NCBI RefSeq assembly: GCF_028369065.1
Contig: NZ_JAQNDA010000002.1
Location: 124,001-188,000, forward strand
Direction: 5' to 3'
DNA length: 64,000 nucleotides
DNA from: Marinobacter sp. SS21
GTDB taxonomy: Bacteria; Pseudomonadota; Gammaproteobacteria; Pseudomonadales; Oleiphilaceae
Made by a program: the position numbers and the translations under genes. This document shows positions 18,251 to 25,838 of this stretch, one piece after another (the stretch's first letter is position 1; each line of letters opens with the position of its first letter). Under the pieces are notes generated by a model. That model did not search any database. It saw only the letters and a program-made list of their open reading frames with translations, and was not told the DNA's origin.

Positions 18251-19114
18251 ATGAGCAATCGATCCAAATCCCTGTTTATTTCTGCCTACCTGACGCTGCT
18301 GGCCCTGGCCGCGGGACACGGTCTGCTGGGCCTGTGGGCCGAAGGGCCGCTCAGCGGCTGGAGCGGCGTGGCGCTGGCCACCTGGCCGATGGTGTTTTTC
18401 TTCCTGCGGCTGTTCCTGTCGGATGTGGCGAGAACCAGTGCCAACCTGGCCGGATACCAGGCTGCCGCCTGGGCGGGCACGGCGCTCACGCTCGCCTTGG
18501 GGTGGTCGGGCGAGATGCTGATGCTGCAATTGGGTTACAGCGCCCTGATCGGTGGTGTCGGTGTGGCGATTTACGTGTATTGGTATTCCCGGTTCCAGCG
18601 GGACACCCGAACAGGCTTGCTGCAGGTGGGCGAACGCTTGCCGGCATTCACCCTGCAGGATGAGGATGGCCATGGGGTCTCTTCCTCGGAATTCCTGGGC
18701 CAGCCCGCGCTGTTGATCTTCTACCGCGGGAACTGGTGCCCGCTGTGCATGGCCCAGATCAAGGAAGTGGCCGGCCAGTATCAGGCGCTCGCCGAGCTGG
18801 GCGTTACCGTGGCGTTGATCAGCCCCCAGCCTCACGACAATACCCGCAGCCTGGCGGCGAAGTTTCAGGTGCCGTTCCGTTTCCTGGTGGATGCCGACAA
18901 TCGCGCTGCCCAGGCGCTCGGTATCGACGCCGAGAACGGGCTGCCAAAAGGCCTGGAGGCACTGGGTTATGACAGCGATACCGTCATGCCCACGGTACTG
19001 ATTACCGACGCCCAGGGCACGATCCTGTTCGCCGATCTGACCGACAATTACCGGGTCCGGCCCGAGCCGGAGACGTTCGTAGAGGTGTTGCGGGCTCACG
19101 GCGTCTCTGCCTGA
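18251..19114 (+). CDS. Membrane-anchored peroxiredoxin-like (AhpC/TSA) protein
   Basis: The 287-residue product has four hydrophobic segments within residues 8-115 and then a thioredoxin-fold AhpC/TSA domain (about 125-285). The redox site reads GNWCPLCM (near residue 162), a CxxC arrangement as in PrxQ/BCP-like and redoxin-domain proteins. A peroxidase or disulfide-reductase role at the membrane is likely. Which side the domain faces is uncertain, since the number of membrane passes decides it. It is the second gene of a TetR-controlled operon (AGGAAA site, 11 bp after the TetR stop), suggesting induction by oxidants or electrophiles. Confidence 0.82.
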   Translation: MSNRSKSLFISAYLTLLALAAGHGLLGLWAEGPLSGWSGVALATWPMVFFFLRLFLSDVARTSANLAGYQAAAWAGTALTLALGWSGEMLMLQLGYSALIGGVGVAIYVYWYSRFQRDTRTGLLQVGERLPAFTLQDEDGHGVSSSEFLGQPALLIFYRGNWCPLCMAQIKEVAGQYQALAELGVTVALISPQPHDNTRSLAAKFQVPFRFLVDADNRAAQALGIDAENGLPKGLEALGYDSDTVMPTVLITDAQGTILFADLTDNYRVRPEPETFVEVLRAHGVSA

Positions 19115-19187
19115 ACCGGGGAAGGGCGCTGCTGCAGGCCGGCGGTCCCATTGAATCGCTGGCTCACGGAAGGCCTGGGTTCAGTGG

Positions 19188-19892
19188 CTACCGCGACCCA
19201 TATCTGCGATGCAGGATGCCCACCCGCTCGACGTAGGCCCGGGTTTCGGCGTAAGGCGGAATACCGCCGTAGCGGCTAACGGCGCCGGGGCCAGCGTTGT
19301 AGGCGGCGGTGGCGAGGGTGACGTCGTTATCGAACCTGTCCAGCATGCGGGACAGGTAGAGCACGCCGCCGCGAATGTTCTGCGCGGCATTGAGGGCGTC
19401 CGCCACCTCCAGTTCCTGGGCGGTCGCGGGCATGAGCTGCATCAGACCCTGGGCTCCCTTGGGCGAAACGGCGCCGGCATTGAAGGCCGATTCGGCATGG
19501 ATCACCGCTCGCACCAGGGCGGGGTCCACTTCGTACTCAATGGCCGCTTCCAGAATCTCGTCCCGATACCGGGTGTGGAACAGTGGCGTGGTCAGCCAGT
19601 TGACGGTGGACGCGGGATTGCAGGCGTAGCAATGGAAGCGAATGACATCGTAGCTGGCGTCGGTGGGACGATGGCCGCTGTAGGAAATGACGCCGTTGTT
19701 GTCCTGGTAACGGTAGACGGTGGCATTGCTGGACGAGGCCAGTGGCTGGTTGCTGCCGACGTTGGTGAACTCCACCGAGCCGTCGGGGTGCTCAATGCGC
19801 CGGATATTATCGGCAAGCGTGGATGCCGAGACCACCAGCAGCGTCAGCGCAGTGATTAGCGTTGGGAAAAAGAAGCTCTTTCCGCCTGTCAT
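19188..19892 (-). CDS. Lytic transglycosylase (SLT domain) with DUF4124-like N-terminal segment
   Basis: The 234-residue exported protein starts at the ATG behind AAGGG; longer in-frame starts would place 44 extra residues before the signal peptide. A signal peptide (residues 1-27) is followed by a DUF4124-like beta segment (DGSVEFTNVG and GVISYSGHRP, residues 30-75) and an SLT lysozyme-like domain (105-234). The catalytic glutamate is E134 in HAESAFNAGAVSPKGAQG, followed by LMQLMPATA and ATAAYNAGPGAV. It cleaves the MurNAc-GlcNAc bond of peptidoglycan, forming 1,6-anhydroMurNAc in the periplasm. It is monocistronic and convergent with the redoxin gene. Confidence 0.92.
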   Translation of the reverse strand: MTGGKSFFFPTLITALTLLVVSASTLADNIRRIEHPDGSVEFTNVGSNQPLASSSNATVYRYQDNNGVISYSGHRPTDASYDVIRFHCYACNPASTVNWLTTPLFHTRYRDEILEAAIEYEVDPALVRAVIHAESAFNAGAVSPKGAQGLMQLMPATAQELEVADALNAAQNIRGGVLYLSRMLDRFDNDVTLATAAYNAGPGAVSRYGGIPPYAETRAYVERVGILHRRYGSR

Positions 19893-20038
19893 CGCGAACC
19901 CTTGAAATCCTGTCATTTCCTCAAGTCGACCACCAGGTTGGCGTGGTCCTGGCCGCAAGTATAGAGCCTTCCACGGTGGAAAGAAGCGATCTGTGTCGAA
20001 TTGCGGCGAATACTGTGGCCTCACGTCCCGAGCCGGAA

Positions 20039-20905
20039 TCAGAACGCCCAGCGACCGAAGGTTTCGGTAAGGTGTTGCATAACCAGCCGGATTCGCTCCA
20101 CCCGTCGCAAGTCGGGATGGGTCAGCAGCCAGAGCTCACTGGCTGGAGCGGCGGGGCAGGCAAACAGGCGCTCAAGCCCATAACGGGCCTGATCATCAGG
20201 CAGGAAGGCCAGGCCGTGACCGGTTTCCGCCAGGTACGACATGGCGGTCAGCTCGTCGCTGCGAGCGACGATCCGCTGCCCAAGCTGTCTGTCGAGCCAG
20301 GTGAAGGCCGGTAGGTTGGCCATGGCGCCACTGCCGCCAATGAGCCAGTGACGGCTCAACTGGTCGGGGCTGCCGGGGTGGTCGAAGCGGAGTCGATAAG
20401 CGGGGCTGCCGAACACACTCCAGGGAATGCTGCCCACCTTGCGGCCAATGAGGTGCTCGGGGGGCGCTGACGTCGCCCGTACCGCGATGTCAGCCTGCCT
20501 GGAATTCATGTTGATCTCCAGATTGCTGGACAGCAGCTCGATGTGGATGTCGGGATAGGATTGCCGGAAATCCGCCAACGCTTGCGGCAGATACCGACAG
20601 GCCAGGTTGTACGGCGCGGTAATCCTGACGGTCCCCTGCGGCTGAATGTCCTTGCCGGCGATGCGCCGTTCGATCTGTTCGAAACGGTCGGCAATCGCCT
20701 GCCCCTGTTCGAGCAGCTCTTCTCCCATCGCCGTTAACACGTAACGCTGGTCGATCTTATCGAACAATCGACCGCCGATCTCGGCCTCGAACGCCTTCAG
20801 GCGTCGAAACATGGTGGAGTGATTGACCCCTAATAATCTGGCGGCAGCCGCCAGTGACCCGGTTTGGGCAATGGCGAGAAAGCTCTTGAGTCCGTTCCAG
20901 TCCAT
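20039..20905 (-). CDS. LysR-family transcriptional regulator
   Basis: The 288-residue protein has the LysR helix-turn-helix in residues 1-60 (LKSFLAIAQTGSLAAAARLL, then GVNHSTMFRRLKAFE) and a periplasmic-binding-protein-like effector domain from about residue 90. The lack of a strong ribosome binding site is common for divergent regulators. It is divergent from a DoxX gene across a 105-bp gap holding two TTGC-N6-GCAA inverted repeats, so control of doxX and itself is likely. The effector is unknown. Confidence 0.92.
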   Translation of the reverse strand: MDWNGLKSFLAIAQTGSLAAAARLLGVNHSTMFRRLKAFEAEIGGRLFDKIDQRYVLTAMGEELLEQGQAIADRFEQIERRIAGKDIQPQGTVRITAPYNLACRYLPQALADFRQSYPDIHIELLSSNLEINMNSRQADIAVRATSAPPEHLIGRKVGSIPWSVFGSPAYRLRFDHPGSPDQLSRHWLIGGSGAMANLPAFTWLDRQLGQRIVARSDELTAMSYLAETGHGLAFLPDDQARYGLERLFACPAAPASELWLLTHPDLRRVERIRLVMQHLTETFGRWAF

Positions 20906-20914
20906 GTTTTGATC

Positions 20915-20971
20915 TTGCGTATCTGCAAAGTCGGTTTGTGATTATTGCGAATTAACTTGCGTAAGAGCAAG
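20915..20971. promoter_or_regulatory. Paired LysR-type binding sites between lysR and doxX
   Basis: TTGCGTATCTGCAA (20915-20928) and CTTGCGTAAGAGCAAG (20956-20971) both read TTGC-N6-GCAA with a shared TTGCGTA left half, 42 bp apart, between divergent genes. Paired dyads about four helical turns apart are typical of LysR tetramer sites. The second lies about 40 bp upstream of the DoxX start. Confidence 0.65.
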
Positions 20972-21010
20972 TGAGAGTCTATCTCCCACAAACCACAGAG
21001 GAGTTATGAC

Positions 21011-21448
21011 ATGAACGCATTACATCGTCCGGAATGGGCCGCAATGATACTTCGCACGGTGCTTGGCCTGGTCATGGTCGCCCACAGCCTGTACCTGAAA
21101 CTGGTGGTGTTTACCTTGCCGGGCACCGCGCAGTTCTTCGAATCCATCGGCCTGCCGGGGCCCCTGGCTTATCTGGTGTTCACGGTGGAGGCACTGGCGG
21201 GCCTGGCCTTGATACTGGGGTACCAGACCCGGCTGGCCGCGTTGGTACTGATCCCGGTGTTGCTGGGCGCCACCTGGGCCCATCTGGGCAATGGTTGGCT
21301 GTTTACCAATAGTGGTGGCGGCTGGGAATATCCGTTGGTGCTGGTGGCGCTGGCCGTGGTCCAGGTGATGCTCGGCAGCGGCGCTCTGGCGCTCGACAAC
21401 CTCCGTCCGGGCCGGGCGGTGGTATCGGGTGCTTACACCAGCGGCTGA
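21011..21448 (+). CDS. DoxX-family membrane protein
   Basis: The 145-residue protein has four predicted membrane helices and the DoxX pattern RTVLGLVMVAHSLYLKLVVF (residues 16-35) followed by FFESIGLPGPLAYLVF. DoxX/DoxD proteins are linked to thiosulfate:quinone oxidoreductase in Acidianus and to membrane redox complexes elsewhere; the substrate here is unknown. GAGGAG lies just upstream (20998-21003). The divergent LysR gene probably regulates it. Confidence 0.85.
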   Translation: MNALHRPEWAAMILRTVLGLVMVAHSLYLKLVVFTLPGTAQFFESIGLPGPLAYLVFTVEALAGLALILGYQTRLAALVLIPVLLGATWAHLGNGWLFTNSGGGWEYPLVLVALAVVQVMLGSGALALDNLRPGRAVVSGAYTSG

Positions 21449-21458
21449 GTAAATGGGC

Positions 21459-21489
21459 CCCGGCTACCCGTTGCCACCGGGTGGCCGGG
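21459..21489. terminator. Hairpin between doxX and the lipase chaperone gene
   Basis: CCCGGCTACCCG and CGGGTGGCCGGG pair over 12 bp with one wobble around a seven-base loop, 10 bp after the doxX stop and 5 bp before the end of the convergent gene. No T-run follows on either strand. Bidirectional termination is likely from position. Confidence 0.55.
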
Positions 21490-21494
21490 TTCGC

Positions 21495-22547
21495 TCAGTT
21501 CAGGCCGTATACCTGTGGTTCGGTAAATCGGTAATAGCCGGACTGTTCCTCATTGCGAATGATCTCGGCCTCCGCGCCGAACTGGTTTTGCTGCAGGTTG
21601 CGGAGCCGGCTCTGGAACTCGGCTCCGCTGTACTGTTGCTGAAGCTGTTGCCGTTTCGACATGTAGTCCATTCCAATTTGTCGGCGACGGTCCCGCTGAG
21701 CATCCAGAGCCTGCCAGCGGGCCACGGCGTCTTCGTCCATGCCCAGAGCGCGGCGGAAATCCGCAAGCTGTTCCCGGCGCTGCTCGGCGGGCATATCATG
21801 TAACCGGGCTTGTACGGCATCAGAGGACAGGAAACGGTCGGCCAGTTCCTGTCGCCGCAGAGCCATCACCGTGTCGGTTTGTGCTCCGTAGGCGCTACTC
21901 AGGGCATTGAGGTAATGCTGGGTTTGATCCCGGAATCCGCTGTCCGGGGGCAGGTTGCCAAGCTCAGTGAGGGCATCGCTGACCTGTTGGTTCCTGAGCG
22001 TTTCGGCCCAAATCTCTTCGGCGGCATCGCCAAAAAAGCTGCGACGCATTTCCCATAACAGCTGCAGGCGGTCCTCGGGCGACAACGCTTGCAGGTTCTG
22101 CCGTTCGCTTTCCAGCCAGGCACTGTAGCCGGTCATGCGGGAATGCATGGCCATCAGCTCGTCCACTCTGTCAGGAAAGGCCAGGCTCAGCATGCCCCGT
22201 AGGCGCTCTTCCCAGTCGTCCGGATAGCGGCTCCTCAGGTAGCCGGCCAGTTTTTCGATCGCCTTCACCTGACTGTGCCCATGCTCGATGGTGGCGCCGT
22301 ACCGCTCCTGCAGATAGATCACCAGCTCCAGTTCGGGGTCGCTGGTCGCAGCCACCTGTCCTTGCGGAGCTGGCCAGCTGGGGGCGGAATCCGGTGGCGG
22401 GGCGTCTGGCCTGTTGGCTTCGACGCTCTGCGGGGCGGGCTCTGGGGGCGGGTCAATAACCGTCAGCTGCCAAATCGCTACCGCCACCAAAAGCGCCGCC
22501 GTTAGCCCAGTTATGGTTTTGTTCAAAAAATATGACGCCTTCATCAT
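21495..22547 (-). CDS. Lif-like lipase-specific foldase (lipase chaperone), divergent member
   Basis: The 350-residue protein has an N-terminal membrane anchor (residues 8-28), a Pro/Ala-rich linker (30-70) and a long helical domain rich in Gln, Arg and Glu, the layout of lipase modulators (Lif/LimK/LipB) that fold secreted lipases in the periplasm. LRNLQQNQFGAEAEIIRNEE near the C-terminus resembles the end of known foldases, and SFFGDAAEEIWAE resembles their FFGDE segment. The family motif RxxFDY near the start of the folded part is not visible; that region reads EKLAGYLRSRYP. The gene is divergent from a family I lipase 94 bp away, the expected client. The start is the first of two adjacent ATGs. 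Confidence 0.72.
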   Translation of the reverse strand: MMKASYFLNKTITGLTAALLVAVAIWQLTVIDPPPEPAPQSVEANRPDAPPPDSAPSWPAPQGQVAATSDPELELVIYLQERYGATIEHGHSQVKAIEKLAGYLRSRYPDDWEERLRGMLSLAFPDRVDELMAMHSRMTGYSAWLESERQNLQALSPEDRLQLLWEMRRSFFGDAAEEIWAETLRNQQVSDALTELGNLPPDSGFRDQTQHYLNALSSAYGAQTDTVMALRRQELADRFLSSDAVQARLHDMPAEQRREQLADFRRALGMDEDAVARWQALDAQRDRRRQIGMDYMSKRQQLQQQYSGAEFQSRLRNLQQNQFGAEAEIIRNEEQSGYYRFTEPQVYGLN

Positions 22548-22641
22548 TTTTTTCCACTTTTTGTTCTTAGTATGGTTAAAATCTGATCGGTTCCGGTCGT
22601 GGACTAGCAATACCTACAATAAATACAAGAGGTCAATCATC

Positions 22642-23754
22642 ATGCCACAACGCATCGCCAACGTTCTGCTGGGCGCCACCCTGGCATTCGGCATCAGCCA
22701 AGCTGCGCTCGCTGGAAGCGCGAGCAAGACTCAACACCCGATAGTGTTTGCCCATGGAATGGCCGGATTTGACAATATTCTCGGGTACGATTACTGGGGT
22801 GACGACTACGGCGTCTTCGTTCTCGACCCCTGTGATTCGCTGTTCGAATTAACCTGTAACGCTGACATCGACGCGAACCAGCAAAGCTACATTTCCTCGG
22901 TGACGCCGTTTGAATCTTCCGAGGTTCGGGGTGCCCAGCTGGCGGATAACATCGAAAGTTACATGGCCAGCACGGGGGCGACCCACATCAATGTGGTAGG
23001 CCACTCCCAGGGCGGCATCGATATGCGCAAGGCCGCCCGGCTGTTGCATGAGCGTAAGGGATACCGGGTTGTCCAGAGCATGATCAGTCTGTCCTCTCCG
23101 CACCGGGGTTCTCCGACCGCCAAGGAACTCCTGGACAATTACCGGTATCAGCTGGTGGAGATGTTGGCCAATTACTACGGTAACGTGGTCTATGGTGCCG
23201 GCAACGACGCCATCGCCGGCGCCAAGCAGCTGGTGTTCGACGACTATGAAGACGATGGCGTCATTACCGGCATGAAGGCCTTCAATGAGAAGTATCCGGC
23301 CAGTACGACCTACGCCAAGGACATCGCCTCGCTGTTGACGGCCCAGAATGGGCTCTCGGTGAACCCGGCATTGTGGCTGGTGTCCAATGGTATTCATGAC
23401 ATCGATGGCGATGGCTATTGCAACGACGACTGCAATGGCGATGGCGCTGCCGGTCAGGGCGACGGTAACCCTGGCAACCGGGATGATGATGGCCTGGTGG
23501 GAATCAACTCCCAACAGATGGGGCATCGCCTGGACTATGAGGAAGCATTTGGCTATCTCGACCAGGTGCATCTGCGAACAGATCACGGTTATGTCGATAA
23601 CCTGAACCACCTGTCGCAACCGGAGCAGATGACCTCCCTCCAGTATGTCATCAATCAGGATCATCTGGATGTCATCGGTGTGGGCCCTGATACCTTCGAT
23701 GAGATGGAGTTCTACGCCGCAATCACCGACTACATTGCCGACCAGGGCAACTGA
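22642..23754 (+). CDS. Secreted triacylglycerol lipase, family I type
   Basis: The 370-residue precursor starts at the ATG after AGAGG (22628-22632); an upstream open extension overlaps the chaperone gene and is ignored. A signal peptide (1-24) ends at LAG. The oxyanion-hole segment is VFAHGMAGFDN. The catalytic triad is S122 (GHSQGG), D283 (DDDGLVG) and H323 (LNHLSQ), arranged as in Pseudomonas/Burkholderia lipases needing a foldase and Ca2+. Between residues 253 and 283 is an acidic insert (DIDGDGYCNDDCNGDG and on) that looks like a calcium-binding loop and is not usual at this place. Type II secretion after folding by the neighbouring chaperone is expected. Confidence 0.93.
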   Translation: MPQRIANVLLGATLAFGISQAALAGSASKTQHPIVFAHGMAGFDNILGYDYWGDDYGVFVLDPCDSLFELTCNADIDANQQSYISSVTPFESSEVRGAQLADNIESYMASTGATHINVVGHSQGGIDMRKAARLLHERKGYRVVQSMISLSSPHRGSPTAKELLDNYRYQLVEMLANYYGNVVYGAGNDAIAGAKQLVFDDYEDDGVITGMKAFNEKYPASTTYAKDIASLLTAQNGLSVNPALWLVSNGIHDIDGDGYCNDDCNGDGAAGQGDGNPGNRDDDGLVGINSQQMGHRLDYEEAFGYLDQVHLRTDHGYVDNLNHLSQPEQMTSLQYVINQDHLDVIGVGPDTFDEMEFYAAITDYIADQGN

Positions 23755-23772
23755 GCCTGGGGGTAACCTGAG

Positions 23773-23805
23773 GTCAGTCTCCCGCCAAGAAGACGAGAGA
23801 CTGAC
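23773..23805 (+). terminator. Candidate hairpin after lipase gene
   Basis: GTCAGTCTC (23773-23781) and GAGACTGAC (23797-23805) form a 9-bp stem with a 15-base loop 18 bp after the lipase stop. There is no T-run, so this is a moderate candidate only. Confidence 0.4.
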
Positions 23806-23908
23806 TCCTGGTCGCATGAGGTGCCAGTCCACTCCTTGCGACCCGGCTCATTCTGTGGCTGACTGTCCTCTGTTGTCAGATGTCTGCCCGAGAAGGTTTC
23901 CATAAACG

Positions 23909-24484
23909 GTGAAAATGAACTGGCCCGCCTTGCGGCCCCATAAAATACCCTTCCGCCAGCGCCTGAGCCGGGCATCGGTGGCGCTGATTCAGCGTCGGCT
24001 TCCAGGTTCTGGACGTTCCGAATTGCTGTTCATCCAACGAGCACAACGGGAAGGGGACCCCTGGTCCGGTGACATGGCATTTCCCGGCGGTCGCATGCAG
24101 CCGGACGATGCCGGACCGCGCGCCACCGCCGAGCGGGAAACCCTGGAGGAGACCGGGCTGAACCTGTTGCGGTATGGCCGCTTCCAGGCCCGCTTGTCCG
24201 ACCTGATTACCCGCCATCACAGCCGTTGGCGGCCCATGGTGGTCACACCCTATGTCTACGAGTGGCATGGGCCGGAGGAGCCGTTACTGAATCATGAGGT
24301 GCAACGGCTGGTGTGGATTCCGCTGGAGCACCTTGCCGCGCCGGAACATCAGTCCCGGCGTCCCTTTCGTACTCCGGTGGGCACGGTCGGGCTGCCCTGC
24401 TGTCGCTACCAGGATTACTGCATTTGGGGGCTGAGTTACAGCATGCTGCAGGAACTGCTGGCGCGAGATCCGCTCAGCCGCTGA
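23909..24484 (+). CDS. Nudix hydrolase, CoA-pyrophosphatase-like
   Basis: The 191-residue protein carries a Nudix box (about residues 58-83) read as MAFPGGRMQPDDAG, then RATAERETLEETGL; the glutamates of RExxEExG are present, with Asp at an earlier position often held by Glu. The preceding LLFIQRAQREGDPWSGDMAF resembles the CoA-pyrophosphatase subgroup (NudL-like), which cuts CoA or its derivatives to phosphopantetheine and adenosine nucleotide. Substrate choice is uncertain. GTG at 23909 is the start, with AGAAGG 12 bp upstream. Confidence 0.82.
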   Translation: MKMNWPALRPHKIPFRQRLSRASVALIQRRLPGSGRSELLFIQRAQREGDPWSGDMAFPGGRMQPDDAGPRATAERETLEETGLNLLRYGRFQARLSDLITRHHSRWRPMVVTPYVYEWHGPEEPLLNHEVQRLVWIPLEHLAAPEHQSRRPFRTPVGTVGLPCCRYQDYCIWGLSYSMLQELLARDPLSR

Positions 24485-24567
24485 ACGGCTTTCCTGGCCA
24501 AGGTAGTAGCGGCTCCCGTCAATCTTGTCTATACCTTATTCGTACCAAGGAACTGGGTAACGTCGGT

Positions 24568-25734
24568 ATGGATACACTTCGCTCGTTTTGGCAACAGCGC
24601 TCCCTCAGATTCTGGTTAGTCGTGGGCCTGGCGATGGTCATGCTGCCCGTATGGCTGCTGGCAACGCTGGGTTACGCCCGCCTCCACCGTGACATTGTCC
24701 AGCCACTGGTTACTGTGACTTCCCAGCAGAGCCCGGCCCTGCAACCGCTGAATCGCATCGAGCGCAGCTTTCTGGATGTCTCCCGTTTGTTGGAGGGCGC
24801 CTCTGCCGAAGGGGCCGACGGGCGTGTTGAGGGGGTTGTCCTGCAGCGGGCCCGTATCAGTCGGGCTTTTGATCGGTTTGGCAACGAATTGGGCCAACTT
24901 CATCAGGGCATTCGAAGCGAGAACAATGCCGTCCACCAGCGTGTCCTGGCGGCGGTGGAGAGAATGGATGCCTGGGCGCTGACGGGCGGGTTATCCGCAC
25001 TGCTGGTGGGCGCTTTGGGGCTCTGGATCATCCATCGTGTGCTGATCGAGAACTTCAACCGTGTGTCAACGGGGGCGGTGCGGCTGGCGCAGGGCGATCA
25101 GGATCATCGCATCGAGGTGCGTATGCCCAAGGACGTGGCTGAGGTAGCGGACACCCTGAACACCCTGAGGGACAGCCTCGTCAGTCAACAACAAGAACTG
25201 GCGGCAACGTCCGTTAGCGACCGGCTGACGGGGCTCAATAATCGCCGCTACTTTGAACAGGCGCTGCGGCAGGAGCTGCTTCGGGCGCAGCGCTTTGCTG
25301 ATCAGTTTTGCCTGATCCTGCTGGAAATCGATCATTTCAAGGGCGTTAATGACAGCTATGGTCATCAGCAGGGGGATGAGGTCCTGAAACTGGTTGGCGG
25401 CCACCTTCAGGCGACGGTACGCCAGGTGGATGCCGTCTGCCGCTATAGTGGTGCGAAGTTTGTGGTGATCATGCCCCACTGTGGCCCGGATCAATGTCGC
25501 GATTCGGCTGGGCGCTTGCGACGGGTGATTGCTGAGCTGCCGATCCCGCTGGCGGATGGAACGGCGATTGCGGTGACCTGCACCTTCGGCGGCGTGGTGT
25601 ACCCGGACCACGCCGCCACGGGAGATGGCTTGATCCGTCGGGCCGATAACGCACTGTATGAGGCCAGACGACATGGTCACAATCGGGTCCTGATGGTCGG
25701 TGATGTGGTTGCGGAAGGTCCCAGCGTCCAATAG
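24568..25734 (+). CDS. Membrane HAMP-GGDEF protein with degenerate active site
   Basis: The 388-residue protein has two membrane segments (about residues 15-37 and 138-160) around a periplasmic helical region, then a HAMP-like stretch (RVSTGAVRLAQGDQDHRIEV) and a GGDEF domain (215-380). The substrate-binding features DRLTGLNNRRYFE and EIDHFKGVNDSYGHQQGDEV are kept, but the signature loop reads RYSGAKF (near residue 292) instead of R(G)GGDEF/GGEEF. The catalytic acidic pair is therefore lost, and cyclase activity is not expected. A GTP-binding or protein-interaction role is possible. Confidence 0.87.
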   Translation: MDTLRSFWQQRSLRFWLVVGLAMVMLPVWLLATLGYARLHRDIVQPLVTVTSQQSPALQPLNRIERSFLDVSRLLEGASAEGADGRVEGVVLQRARISRAFDRFGNELGQLHQGIRSENNAVHQRVLAAVERMDAWALTGGLSALLVGALGLWIIHRVLIENFNRVSTGAVRLAQGDQDHRIEVRMPKDVAEVADTLNTLRDSLVSQQQELAATSVSDRLTGLNNRRYFEQALRQELLRAQRFADQFCLILLEIDHFKGVNDSYGHQQGDEVLKLVGGHLQATVRQVDAVCRYSGAKFVVIMPHCGPDQCRDSAGRLRRVIAELPIPLADGTAIAVTCTFGGVVYPDHAATGDGLIRRADNALYEARRHGHNRVLMVGDVVAEGPSVQ

Positions 25735-25838
25735 CCGAAGTGGGTGAGTGTTGGTGCCGGCGCACAGCTGGCGTTTGCGTGTGCTGCTGAATTTTGATCT
25801 ATCTTAATCAGACGCCCGGAACAATAAGACGCCTCGTT

